64,000 nucleotides of DNA from Klebsormidium nitens. Taxonomy: Eukaryota > Streptophyta > Klebsormidiophyceae > Klebsormidiales > Klebsormidiaceae. The position numbers and the translations under genes were made by a program. Positions 33,680 through 44,166 of the stretch are shown one piece after another (positions within the stretch are counted from its first letter, which is position 1; each line of letters begins with the position of its first letter). The notes beneath the pieces were generated by a model. It was not told the origin of the DNA and did not search any database. It was given only the letters and a program-made list of their open reading frames with translations. Where the stretch lies: assembly GCA_000708835.1 (NCBI GenBank), contig DF237311.1:28417-92416 (forward strand), in the 5' to 3' direction.

Positions 33680-34098
33680 GTTCGCCAGACCTTAACGCGC
33701 GAACCTACTCTGCAGACCTTTCAAAAAAGCTGAGCAGTCTCAGTCTGAGAGACGCACCGTAGAGACGACGTGATACCAGCTGTCGCCCTGAATGGGCTGG
33801 TGTTGCGCACTACACCTGTCCATTTTTAGTCATTACACTTGTCGACAGGCGGGCGCGCGCACCGCGGCCCCCACGCGGATATGCGACGGAAGCGCGGTCG
33901 CTCTCCACAGCTCATCCGAGCCGGAAGGACGCGCCGTAATGACTTGTTATAACCGGCCTTCAACCGGAGCGTCACAAACTTGAACCTCTAGCATTGCAGC
34001 AAGCTCGCGAAGCACCGAAGCTGGACAAAAGCGGGTAGCGCCTGAACGTCCAAATCACAGGTCGAAAGCGCCACAAAGAAGACTCGTCCTGGGCAGCC
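33680..34098. other. Upstream region of array copy C
   Basis: No gene is seen. A CpG-rich stretch (GCGGGCGCGCGCACCGCGG) lies at about 33850-33885, some 220 bases before the copy C start. Confidence 0.4.
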
Positions 34099-35137
34099 AT
34101 GGCGACTTTCAGACACGGCAGCTGCTCCTTCCCAATGAAGATCTGCCTTCTCCTCCTCGCTGGTGCGTTTGTTTCCACCGGGGAGGCCGCTGACATCACT
34201 GTGGAGGTGGCGCTTGTTCACATAGAGGTGAACGGAACGACCAGCCTGCCGGACCCAGGTCTCCTCAACGACTTTCTTCGAGAGGACGCGAGTTTGTTCA
34301 ACCCTCTCATTCCAGACCACCCCCCATTCCAGCTGCAAAGGTGCGGCTCGCGTCTGTTTGAGACTCCTTTCGACTTCTACACGATCCAGCATCCGGGGGG
34401 ATGCGCGCGCGCGCCGGGGCTGTTGAGAAACCGGGAGAGAGACAGGGCGCTGCATACTTTTGACATGGTCGTATGGATCTGGGCGGCGGTTGTTCTGGGG
34501 CTGATTATCCTTGCCTGCGTAGGCTGCTGCGTGAACAAACCGTTTGCAACGGTTGCGGGGAATTACTTCGGCCAGCCGACAATCCCTGACCGCGAGTCAT
34601 TATGCTCCCCTGGGCCTTCAGTGGGCAATTGCACGGCCTTTTCCCTGCTCGTCGGCGTGGCTTTTGGCGCAGCTTTGTATGCGATAATCAGTCACCAGTA
34701 CCTGAACATGGTAAAGCTCCCCGACCCGGCGCCGATCAACCACGTACGTCTTCGCTTCCCACGGTTACAACACCACCCTTTACCAGTGCTCGATCAAGGA
34801 GAGATTCCAGGTCTACATCGGCTTCGCAGAGAGCTGCGACCAAGTCCAGAACTACACCTACCCGGAAGTGAAACCGATGTCGGAGTTCAACCCACCCCTA
34901 GTTCACGGACCGGGTTTCACCACGCTCATGTGCTTCGCCTCCGGAGTTACTTTTTCTTCGTGGACCCTGCTGGTCCTACTAGCGCTCTCCTTCTGCTGCT
35001 GTGGAGGGGCCAATTGCTCATTTCCCGAGGACCCAGATGAAGGCCTGGATGACATAGCGAGGTTCCGAAAGCTGCAAGGACTCAATCCGGACGGGAGCCC
35101 TAAATTCGAGGTTTACAAAGGAAATCTGGGCGTGTAA
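34099..35137 (+). pseudogene. Array copy C: LPDP-duplex membrane protein with 4-bp frameshift
   Basis: ATG, signal peptide (core ICLLLLAGAFVSTGEA), ectodomain 1 (NGTTSLPDPGLLNDFL, FYTIQHPGGC), TM1 (WIWAAVVLGLIILACVGCC), loop, TM2 and the start of ectodomain 2 (KLPDPAPINH) read in one frame to 34743. There the direct duplication ACGTACGT (34742-34749) adds four bases. Downstream, the family sequence continues in a shifted frame (YQCSIKERFQVYIGFAESC, TM3, then a long charged tail) to TAA at 35137. Removing one ACGT restores a frame collinear with the paralogs. The site could also be read as a donor (CAC|gtacgt), but no acceptor would keep the conserved ectodomain. The tail differs from those of D, F and G. 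Confidence 0.75.
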
Positions 35138-36383
35138 CCATGATGGTTCTGGGCTGGCTATGAGCTGGTTTCAAAGTGCTCAAGTGCCCAGTAGCCAGGC
35201 TTGGGCCGTAACCAGCCTTGGAACAAGGTTAGATCCCAGTTACTGTCCATTGATCTGAGACTCGAGTCTGGAAATTCAGCAATATGGTTAGCAGCCAGAA
35301 CTTCTTGTGTAAGGCGCGTTTCGGCAGCATCAAGAACTGTTCAAAAGCGCCCGTATAGTCACATTGAGTTCGTAGAAAGGGCGTGAAAAGCTTCAGATGA
35401 GAGCCGCCGAAGACTTTGTGCGGCATACTATCACCTTGGATCGTTCGTACCTAGTTACGTTGAGAAGTAGATAACTTTCTTAAAGAGCTAGGTTAGGGTA
35501 GATTATACGGGACAGCAATACCCCAAGGTTAGCGTCACTCGTCCTGCTTATTTTGTCGCTTTGGATCTTACCAAATAGGTTCAGAGTAGAACGCATTCTT
35601 CAAGTTAGTCAAGATTGCTCCCGTCAAGCGGTCGTGATCTTCAGACTGAAGTCCCCTGTCGCAACCCCCTGTCGCTTCCATCAGTAGCTATTTAGCGCCT
35701 TTCCAATCGTTCCGTGCGCATCTCAAGCTGAACATAACTGGGCCGTCCAATCAACTTTTCCTTTTCTGCTTCTGAACCATCTCAGACCATCTAGTAAGTG
35801 CAGTTCGTTTGCCATACTGAGTGTCGTTTGATATCAGGTGATGATCATAGCCCCCCTTAATGGAGTCAGGACTCTCAGGCTCTTCTTAGCGATTGCATTT
35901 CTGGCCCTTCACTGATCTATCATACCGTCTTCCGCACTGTCCAAGTAACGTGTGACATTGAAAATTCAATTGATGCTAGATCAGCATAATGATAAGGAAC
36001 GGTCCTGAGAATTTCTAGCCCACCAAACATGTATATATAGCGCCCAGCCTGACTACACCAACATATCGACCTGACTCACCATATGTGTGATCCTGATAAC
36101 TCCTATCAAGCAATGTAAGCACTGGCATGCGCCCAGCTATTTGATCGAGTCACTCAAAACTGTCGCCACTTTCACGACCGTCATATCATAGACTTTGAGT
36201 CTTTCATTGTGATGCATGCCATGCAGGACGGTAAAGCTATGCAAACAACTGCATGGACTTTAATCGTGTAATCGCATCACTACGATCGTGCGGCGCGTGA
36301 TCGAAGGCTTAATTGCGAGTGCGACAAAACGTCCACACAATGATGGTGTTCAAGGCCAAGTTGCAGTCTACTTGCGTCCTTTA
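35138..36383. other. 3' flank of copy C, duplicated at 41.2-42.3 kb
   Basis: No gene is seen. Dispersed matches to the 3' flank of copy D are visible (CATACTGAGT..GTGTCGTTT; CCCAGCCTGA; TTATCATGCGTGGCATCCCG), in the same order, which marks this as half of a segmental duplication. Confidence 0.5.
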
Positions 36384-36690
36384 TCATGCGTGGCATCCCG
36401 CCAGAATCCCATCATATGTGTGCGGGCACTTGCCGACGATCAGCGCCAGCAGCCACTCGAGGTCCTCTTTGACAGCCGCCACTTCCGCTTCCGTTCCCAG
36501 GGCGTCCGTTCCGCTCACGCTCGACACCGTCACCGCCCCGCGGAACCTGTCGACGCGCATCACGTGGGCGATCCGCGTGGGGTTTGCGGAGCTGGGCAGG
36601 GCGGTGTTCAGGGCCGGTTCGGAGCTGTTTATATATTAAGTAGACGGTTATGTCGTTTGTGAAGAAATCAGGCGGCAAACAAACAGCCCC
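36384..36690 (-). pseudogene. Dispersed 125-aa family, decayed copy
   Basis: The minus strand keeps the C-terminal third of the family in frame (TDALGTEAEVAAVKEDLEWLLALI, then GKCPHTYDGILAGCHA and TGA). Upstream it has lost the frame: RLIS is followed by a stop, and the segment from LADLP to LWYTEIAHV is deleted or scrambled. It occupies the same place relative to array copy C as the intact copy at 42272-42646 does relative to copy D. Confidence 0.7.
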
Positions 36691-37699
36691 TGCAAGGAGA
36701 CGGCGGTGAAGGGAACCACGACGGTTTACTTCACAGTCACCGATGGAGGATAGCGATGATTCATAAAGTTGGAAGAAGCTACTACAACAAGTGTGCAGGT
36801 TTTAGTACCGCCTCCTTACACCGCCAGAAAGGAACGCAAAATTTTGGGCTTACATCTTGCGCCAGAAAGCATACGACCAGGAAAACGGAAGGTCGAAAAG
36901 ATTCACGTGGTTTGATTGGAAGGAACTGGCAAACTCAGAGGATTTTTCCTTTTGGTTAAGGTCCTAAGAAAAGAAAGTTAGTGAATGTGGTTTCTCGTCC
37001 AGGAACGCAATCTGAAGTGTACGTGAAACCAGATTCAATCCCCGACTTTGTTTTGAGTGGGTGCTCGAGCACGCGGGGTGAGCCGAGACATCGAGTCTCG
37101 CCACTCGTTTTATCGTTTGCATGATGAGTAGAGCGATCTATTTCTTTATGTGAGTGATATATTCCTTTATCCGAGTGATCCGGTTTACGTGACCGTCGCA
37201 AAATTAGGAGCATGATGACCGCATAAACAACGATGAACACCTTCTACTGTTGGAAAGGAGACAATCGAAAGCCGCTGTGGGGCTGTCACAACCATTTTCT
37301 GGGCTGAAACGCGCGACAAAAATGTTGGAAAGCAGGTCCTGAGAGACAGGTCTCGACAACAGGAACCGTGCAAAAGTAGAATACAAAGCCCCAGATCTGC
37401 TTTTCCAGGTTCGGAAAAGCGATGCGCAAACGAGGAAAAAGCGGGGCCCGTCTCATTCCACAGCTCGCGGAGACTTGGCCGAAGAGCTGGCCGCTTCGAG
37501 CACCCGTGCTGACGTCAGCGCTCGCTTCACTTACTTGAGCAGGGGTCTACACGCTCGAATCCCCTGTTCTGCCTTTGCTGCTCCGGCAAATGCAACCGGG
37601 GCCCGACCATCTGATTCTCCCGGTCTTGGTCGCGCTGGTGCCGCCGCCCACTGCATCTTCCAGGCCAGGTGTCTGACCCTCCGACCCCCCAAAGTCCGC

Positions 37700-38330
37700 A
37701 TCGCTAGCCCCGCCAACTCAAATCGAGGCCGGCCGTTTGGACCCCCGGTCAGCTTGCCTCCCCCGCCCTGACGCCATTTGCCCTGCCGCGCACCCCCTCA
37801 AGCGGAAATGTGGCCGTTAAGACCTCAGTGTTCGTCTCTCTGGGCGCTCCCCCTCCTACTGCAGGGGGCTGCCCGGTTTGGCTCCCCGGTCGGCTGCCCC
37901 CTGCCGCGCTGACGCCGTTGCTTCGCAGCACCCCCCCAGGGGAGTTTCTGGCCGTTCGATCGAGTCCGCCTCCCTCGGCGCTCCCCCGGGCTGCCTTTTT
38001 GGGTCCCCGGTCGGCCTTCCCCCGACCCCGCCCCACGCTGCCGCTCACTGCTCGTCCCCGGTCAAGGGTCTGGCCGTTCGAGCCCCCGGTTCAGCTTCCT
38101 CCGGCCGCTTCCACGATGGCCCGCCCGGCCGGCCTGTCTCAGTCCTGCTCGCACCCCCGCTTGCCTCACCCCCCCAATCAAAAAATCTGGCAGTTCGATC
38201 CCCCGAGTCCACTTTCTCCGGGGGCTCCAACTCCAACCGGGGGCTGGCTATCCCCCATGCCAGGCCGGCCTGTCCCCTGTCCCGCCCGCACTCCCGCTCA
38301 CCGCAAGGTCCCCAACGAGAAGTGGTTCAC
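37700..38330. repeat. Degenerate ~120-bp C-rich minisatellite
   Basis: The anchor word GGCCGTT.GA (once GGCAGTTCGA) recurs at about 37732, 37811, 37949, 38070 and 38189, mostly 119-138 bp apart, each followed by a C-rich CCCCGGTC.GCTTCC segment. Long Pro/Ser/Ala open frames here come from the repeat composition. Confidence 0.65.
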
Positions 38331-39485
38331 TTTTTCTCCCTGCTGTGCTCAGGGATCCGTCAGCCGAAACCCCCCGGTCCGAGGGTAGCACTCTTCCCGA
38401 TCGAACTGGTCATGGCTCGAGATCTGCGAGGCCTGTGTTCCGAAATGGAAGGTCAGACGTTATTGAATGCGGGGCGGCTTCTCGGAAGCATGGCAAGTAC
38501 GGCATGGTAAAGAAGAACCCGGCATTTTCGGCCGCCTCAAATATCCACCAAGCGTGCTCGTTCGGATTGCAAGTGGCAACGAAAAAGAGAGGCAGAAAAG
38601 CGACGATCGTCGAGGAGCGCAGAACAGCTCTGAAGAAAAAGGGAGCGGGACTCAAGAGAATCTGACCTTGCAGGAAGACAATGTGGGAAGGGAATTGTGC
38701 TTGCCCCTCAAGCAAATGTGGGCGGCCAATCGGGAACGAGGGGGCGGTTCTCAAAGCTCTCATTTCGGCTCGCTTTGCATCTGCAAAGAATGCAAGGACG
38801 AAAAGGGGTCAGGGGGCTCAGGCTAGCGCAAGCCCTGGTCCCGGGGGCAGTCCTCGCAGCACGCAAGGGTGCAAAGCGCTCTGCCATCTACTCGATAGGC
38901 TGCTTTGCAAGGTGACGTCAACGTCCTGCAAAAAGCCCTCATCTTTGAAATTTGGACCAACGCGCTGAGCAAAGCACGAAGGTGGGGGGGACAAGGAAAG
39001 CCCAGAATGTCCCTGAGGAGACAAAAGGTCTATGCCCCCGCCACTGCCTTTGCGGTAGTACGTGGGAAAAGAGTAGACTTCATTTGTATGCAGGAGCTTG
39101 AGCATTCCAGCAAAGGAACTTGCAGTCTGCAAAAAATGAGGTCATCAACATGGCAGTTAAGCGAATGTGGATTGAGTGACGTGCTCGAGACAACGCGCCC
39201 ATCTGATCCAGGACGCCACACTCGTATGTTTCTGGATACTGTTGCGCAGTACTGATCAAGAGGAGGTGTATCAACTGATGTAAGCACAAGTCGGTCTTAC
39301 ACCTGGTAACCGTGATTGATCATAGAGCGCAGCTTCTGATACCCCCCACCTGTCTAGCCTCACCTTAATAAAGATTGAAGCATCCCTTGCTTGCAAGGTT
39401 CTGAAGGTTGACATGAAAAGACCATCACCGTAGAAACCCACCTGCACTACAATTGTGCGCTTCTGCCAAGCTCATGACTTTAGAT

Positions 39486-39516
39486 TCCTCCAAGCTTTGG
39501 AAAAAAGCTTGGAGGA
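39486..39516. other. Perfect 13-bp hairpin
   Basis: TCCTCCAAGCTTT, a five-base loop (GGAAA), then its exact complement. No transcript context is evident. It could be a transcript 3' structure or a remnant of a fold-back element. Confidence 0.7.
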
Positions 39517-40213
39517 CAAAGGCTGATCGCGATTGAATTACGTGGCGCAGCTACTGCAACATGTTCAAAGTCATCACATGTAAATTGTGTAGGACCTGCA
39601 AGCAGACCTCACAGACCTGCGCAGACCAGGCTCGTCTTTTGATATCTCTGGACATTGAACAGCGAAGCCTGGCCGGGATGCGGAGAAGTTGTCCAGGCGC
39701 TACTAGTGGTGCTGATGTGCTGATCAACTCCGAAGGCCCAATGGCAAGGGTGATCCCCCGGCGACGATTCCCAAGTCTTTTTTAAGATTAGATTTTAGGG
39801 TTTTTTTTTACCCTAACCTGAAGTTTTAATCTTCGAGTTTGGGAGTCTTCGAAAACGACACCATCCGACTGCAGGTAGAGCCAGGTATTCGAACCCGTGC
39901 ATTTTCCTGTTCCTTTCCCGTCTTGCAACGGCGACTCGTGGCACGGAGTGGTTCTCCGGGCGAGAGATTTTATGGTATTGTGTCAAGCTTAGGGACTTCA
40001 TAACCTGTACAGGCTGTCACCACAGTTTGAATCTACCTATTAAACGCAAAAGTTGCTGTGCATGGACCGCATCTGACAGGTGTCAGGATGATCCCTGTAG
40101 ATGTTGTCATTATCATTAAAATGAGAGGGCTCCCGGCTTGGGCTCAGCTTCCTTCATTTTTGCAGAGGGCCAGGGCCCAGGGGGCAGGGGCAAGAAAGCG
40201 CCGCTTAGACGCG

Positions 40214-41227
40214 ATGGGGGCCCGCAGTCTCTTGGGCGCCTGGCATGTGTCAGCCTTCTCAATTGTCCTAATTGCTGCGGCGCTGTTTGTCCAGGGAGGG
40301 GAGTCGCTGACGGTTGAGACCACCTACCGCGTTCACGTGAATGGCAGCACCAGCTTGCCGGATCCAAGTCCTCTTAACGCCTTTCTGCTGAGTCACAGCA
40401 CATCGCTTAACCCGCTGCTGCCTGACCACCCTCCAGTCCAGCTGCAGCTCTGCAACTCCAGGGTTTATTCCCAACCCTTTGATTTCTACACGCTGCAGCA
40501 CCCGGGGGGTTGTGCCAGCGCACCAGGGTGGATAACGAGCAAGTCAGTAGGTGCGAGGGTGCTTGAAGCAATCTGGCTGGCATGGGGTGCGGTCCTTGTA
40601 GCTGGGCTGGTTCTCACTTGGGTGATTCCCTCCAGGATGTCTGCTCTTAAGGGATGGGCAGTCCGCTGTTGCTATAGCTTGGTGCCCGCCAGTCCGGAGC
40701 GCATAAAGATTCCAGCAGACATCATTGCGGCCTCTCCATGCCTGAGGGTAACCGCGGTGTTTCCATTGTTTATCCTGATAGCCCTTCTCAACTTTTCATA
40801 CGCTGCGATGGACAAACTCCTCCCAGCCCCGCTGCCCGATCCTGCCAGCCTGAACGCCTTTCTCCATTCCAGCGGCCAAAACATAACGCTCAGCCTCTGC
40901 ACCATCAGGAGAGACTTTCAAGTCTACATAGGGTTCTCAGACAGCTGCAACCAGCTGTCAGCCTCCCTCTATCCAGATCTTAGCACCACATGCGACGAAA
41001 CAACAATCGACACCAGAGTCCAAGACACTTTTAGTCATGGCTTGGCAGTGGCCATTTTGACGTTCTTTGCCGGCTTTTTCACATGCCTCTCCTGGCTGGT
41101 TATCGCCATAGGGGCACTTGCATACTTTGCAGCGGTCGTATACTTTTGTTGCTGTGGCCGACGTCCGGGCAAAGTGCACGATGTCGAGATGCAGGACGCC
41201 GCCAGCACATCAGGTCTGGTCGTCTGA
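40214..41227 (+). CDS. Array copy D: intact LPDP-duplex membrane protein
   Basis: Reference copy of the family, 337 codons, function unknown. The start was chosen at 40214 because MGARSLLGAWH aligns with the MAPRSLLGSWK start of copy E, although the frame stays open further upstream. Order: signal peptide (core FSIVLIAAALFVQGGES), ectodomain 1 (NGSTSLPDPSPLNAFL, PPVQLQLC, FYTLQHPGGC), TM1 (IWLAWGAVLVAGLVLTWVI), a loop of about 40 residues, TM2 (VTAVFPLFILIALLNF), ectodomain 2 (PLPDPASLNAFLHSSGQN, LCTIRRDFQVYIGFSDSCN, SLYP), TM3 (AVAILTFFAGFFTCLSWLV, continuing into a Cys-rich run), and the tail KVHDVEMQDA. With a cleaved signal peptide both ectodomains face outside and the loop and tail face the cytosol. 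NIT and NGS sequons are present. Each ectodomain has two conserved Cys, suggesting disulfides. A cell-surface recognition role is inference. Confidence 0.85.
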   Translation: MGARSLLGAWHVSAFSIVLIAAALFVQGGESLTVETTYRVHVNGSTSLPDPSPLNAFLLSHSTSLNPLLPDHPPVQLQLCNSRVYSQPFDFYTLQHPGGCASAPGWITSKSVGARVLEAIWLAWGAVLVAGLVLTWVIPSRMSALKGWAVRCCYSLVPASPERIKIPADIIAASPCLRVTAVFPLFILIALLNFSYAAMDKLLPAPLPDPASLNAFLHSSGQNITLSLCTIRRDFQVYIGFSDSCNQLSASLYPDLSTTCDETTIDTRVQDTFSHGLAVAILTFFAGFFTCLSWLVIAIGALAYFAAVVYFCCCGRRPGKVHDVEMQDAASTSGLVV

Positions 41228-42271
41228 TGAAGAGACACTTGTGCGGGAAGTCTTGAGGAGGAGTATGCATGTGCTTTTTAGGCCTTCTTGAGGTGGAACC
41301 ATAAGGCTTGTATAAAGACAGCACGATAGTTCACTAGCAAAGGCTAAGAGCCACAATTTGAATGACATAGGCTTGTATTTATAAATAAGTCCCAGGGTTG
41401 TTGTCAAACTTTCAAAGCACAGAGTAATCATAACTGGTGTAAAGTACTGAGGTACGTACACGGACAGAACGTCGGACATGTTTGGAGAAAGTTCAGGGCT
41501 GTACGTTTTGCAGACACACTGACAAGTACGAGTCTGAGCAAGGGCCGGAATGCTTTTTCTTCTTCTACTAACTTTTGATCCACCTAGTATGTACAAAATT
41601 TTCGTAAACTCTGTTCGTCATACTGAGTCAGTGTCGTTTACCATTTCGTACTATCTAGCTAGAGCCCCTGGTGGGATCCGGACTCCCTTTTCGATGATCA
41701 TTTGCAGTTCTGGCCCTCTGTACTGATCCATCTGTCACAGCCGCCCGTCTTTCGCAACATGAGAACGTGTGAAACAATAAAACTAACTCTGATAGATTGC
41801 ACTATGATGATCGAGGTCCCGAGCTGAGCACTTAGTCCATAGAACTTTCTCACCAAGCATGTGCATGTCTAGTGCCCAGCCTGAGCTGATTAGTAAATAC
41901 TCAACGTACGCGGTAATCACCGACCTACTCAGTACCTGTGCTCTTGATGATTCATGGCAGGCACATGCGGCACGGGCGAGCAGGTTGATCAAATCAAATT
42001 GAGAGTGTCGCCATATGCACAAGTTAAGTACGATCATGTATAGACGTTGAGCCGCACCGTTCATTTACATGTATGCTGCACAATAATCAATTTAACTCTG
42101 CAAAGTCCTGCATGGACGGATATGATCTCGTGACTCGTTCATTGCTGCGAGCACGCGGCGCATGACTGAATGCTCGAATGCAAGTGCGACAAAACTTGAA
42201 ACCACACACTAATGATGGCCGCGCTACTCTCAGGTGTTCAAGGCCTCGTGGCGGTCTAGCTCCATCTCTTA
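41228..42271. other. 3' flank of copy D
   Basis: No gene is seen. It is collinear in part with the 3' flank of copy C (35138-36383), consistent with a duplication of the gene plus flank. Confidence 0.5.
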
Positions 42272-42646
42272 TCATGCGTGGCATCCCGCCAGAATCCCAT
42301 CATATGTGTGCGGGCACCGGCCGCAGATCAGCGCGAGCAGCCATTCAAGGTCCTCTTTGACCGCCGCCACTTCCGGTTGCGTTCCCAAAGCGTCCGTTCC
42401 GCTCGAGCTCCACACCGTTGCGGCCCCGCGGAACTCGCCGATGCGCACCACGTGTCCAGTCCCCACGTGAGCAATCTCCGTATACCAGAGCGAGATTGTG
42501 GGGTTTGGGGGGGTGATGAACCTGGGCAAATCGGCCAGGGTTCGGTTTGGGGCAAGTTTGAATCCGACGGTCATGTCGTGTGTGAAGACGGAGATCAGAC
42601 GGTAGAGAAACAGCCCCGACGAGATGGCCGCGCACAAGGGGACCAT
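42272..42646 (-). CDS. Dispersed 125-aa family, copy 3, intact
   Basis: Unknown function. An intact 124-residue frame that closely matches the copy at 1254-1631 over its whole length: MVPLCAAISSGLFLYRLIS at the start, LAPNRTLADLP, SLWYTEIAHVGTGHVVRIGEF, EVAAVKEDLEWLLALICG, and CPHTYDGILAGCHA at the end. The N-terminal hydrophobic helix is the only membrane-like segment. It lies tail-to-tail with array copy D, and its decayed relative lies in the same arrangement with copy C, so this gene travelled with the membrane-protein duplication. Conservation of the frame between two distant copies supports real coding function in the past. Confidence 0.65.
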   Translation of the reverse strand: MVPLCAAISSGLFLYRLISVFTHDMTVGFKLAPNRTLADLPRFITPPNPTISLWYTEIAHVGTGHVVRIGEFRGAATVWSSSGTDALGTQPEVAAVKEDLEWLLALICGRCPHTYDGILAGCHA

Positions 42647-43557
42647 CTCGCCTCCGACGTTCTCAGGGCACGCCTGAGGAAAAGGAGACAGATTGAGTCT
42701 GTAAGTGATTCAACAGGAGCTAGGCATAATGATCGGAGGACTGGAAAGTCGACAAAGTCGATTTTCAGCTGAAGCATCCGCTCGTTGGCTTCCATTATCC
42801 ACACGGAAGCGAAAGACTGCTTCACTTGGTATGCGGAAGTGACGGAGAGCGAGTGGCCGCATGATCCATAGGGTTCGTTCTTCGATAATGTGCTGAAACT
42901 CAGACCGCGTTTAGGATATCTTCTTAGAGAGCAAGAAGCACTTCCAAAGCCCTTCAACAGAAACCGTTGGCTGCCGGCGTGCTCAAAAGCGAAGAAGAGG
43001 AAGAACGCTATCATCACAAAATCATTACGAAGGTACTAATGCAGATGGTTGCAACATTACCTGATTGGTTGATACACGCTCGGAGAAGTCCTGAAGCTTC
43101 TCCTCAAGTTCGCAAATGCAGACTCTTCTGGACGGAGGATCAACGGTGACCGTGAAGCTCTCCTGATGAGTCCGTTCCGATCTGCAGAAGACAATCAGGT
43201 GGATGCATTCTAGCTTCGAGATGCTTCCGAGCTTACTTTACACTCCGAATCCTGCTTCGCCTTTCCGCGGGCAAGCTGGCTCGCCCGCCTTTGATATACT
43301 TTGATACACAGCTATTGTCTTCTGCCGCTCAGGCTCGGGCATCGCTAGGCTTAGACTTGCGCTTGGTGACGTGGCTCCACTAAACAAACTGAAGCAGGAG
43401 CGTCACATACACCTGGAAAAGCCGGAAGTGTCATAGGCAAGAAGGACGCTTCATCGGGTATGGCTTGCTTCGGAGAGAATTGAAAGCATACCAAAATCAT
43501 TTGTTCCAGCTTTGGCGAACGAGTAGAACAGCAAACAGGCGCCAGTTGGCCCTTACG
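42647..43557. other. Intergenic at the centre of the array
   Basis: No gene is supported. The direction of the array changes here: copies to the left point right and copies to the right point left. Confidence 0.45.
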
Positions 43558-44166
43558 TGTCAGGTTCTGGCACCGTCGTCCAGCGCTCGCGCACCCGGAC
43601 TATGTTGTCGCAGTCTTCTTGCGAAGCACCCTGGGGCCCTGCGTAAACCGGGTCCACCACATACCGCTCAAACTGCACGTGCAGTTTGAGCGGTATGAGT
43701 CTGCTGAGGACCTGGTGCACCAGGTCCTCAGCAGACATCCTGGACCAACGGCCGACTAGACAGGCGAGAACGAGCCCAACCAGAATGACGGTAGCCCATG
43801 CTAGCCAGATTGATTCAAGCGTCTTAGCAGCTGCTGGTTTGCTCCTTATCAGCCCCGGCGCGCTGGCACAACCCCCAGGGTGCTGCAGCGTGTAGAAGTC
43901 AAAGGATTGGGAGTAAATGCTAGAGTCGCAAAGCTGCAGCTGGACTGGAGGGTGGTTAGGTAGCAGCGGGCCGGGTTAACCGAACCACTCTGCTTACGCA
44001 GGAAGGCGTTCAGGAGACTTGGATCCGGCAAGGTGGTGCTGCCATTGACGTGAACAGTGACCTCAAGCGTTAGCGACTCCCCTTCCTGAACAAACACCGC
44101 AGCGATAAAGACAAGCTTGAAAAGGGCTGACAACTTCCAGGAGCCTAAGAGACTGCGGGGCGCCAT
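43558..44166 (-). pseudogene. Array copy E: N-terminal half, frameshifted, ending through twin palindromes
   Basis: Starts MAPRSLLGSWKLSALF with a signal peptide core (KLVFIAAVFVQEGES), then NGSTTLPDPSLLNAFL. At about 43967-43975 a GGCCC/CCCGG-type insertion of about five bases shifts the frame. In the next frame the family sequence resumes (LLPNHPPVQLQLC, FYTLQHPGGC, a TM1-like segment). From 43736 down to 43660 the DNA consists of two perfect 38-bp palindromes that remain open as SAEDLVHQVLSR and IPLKLHVQFERY. These fall where copy D has its loop. The frame ends at TGA near 43553 without TM2, ectodomain 2 or TM3. Confidence 0.65.
43660..43736. repeat. Twin perfect 38-bp palindromes
   Basis: Palindrome 1 is 43660-43697 (centre CTGCAC|GTGCAG). 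Palindrome 2 is 43699-43736 (centre CTGGTG|CACCAG). Both are perfect, both are 38 bp, and one base separates them. Each arm is 19 bases with no spacer. They lie inside the broken copy E of the membrane-protein array. Confidence 0.95.

Larger units (their letters stand above)
36691..40213. other. Intergenic with minisatellite and hairpin
   Basis: A 3.5-kb stretch with no supported gene. It contains the degenerate ~120-bp repeat at about 37700-38330, a perfect 13-bp hairpin at 39486-39516, and a TTAGGGT/ACCCTAA inverted pair at about 39794-39816. Open frames across the repeat are compositional. Confidence 0.5.

Noticed and set aside
34743-34760. Intron in array copy C (CAC|gtacgt)
   Set aside because: Any intron here would remove the conserved start of ectodomain 2, and a four-base duplication explains the shift better.
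37749-38510. Proline-rich proteins of 100-200 codons
   Set aside because: They follow the C-rich minisatellite, overlap on both strands and show no domain or conserved neighbour.
39794-39816. Interstitial telomere (TTTAGGG / ACCCTAA)
   Set aside because: Only one copy on each side of a T-run, not a telomere array.
39860-39960. Possible tRNA on the minus strand (GGTTCGAATACC resembles a T-loop)
   Set aside because: The T-stem does not pair and no acceptor, D or anticodon stems could be matched.
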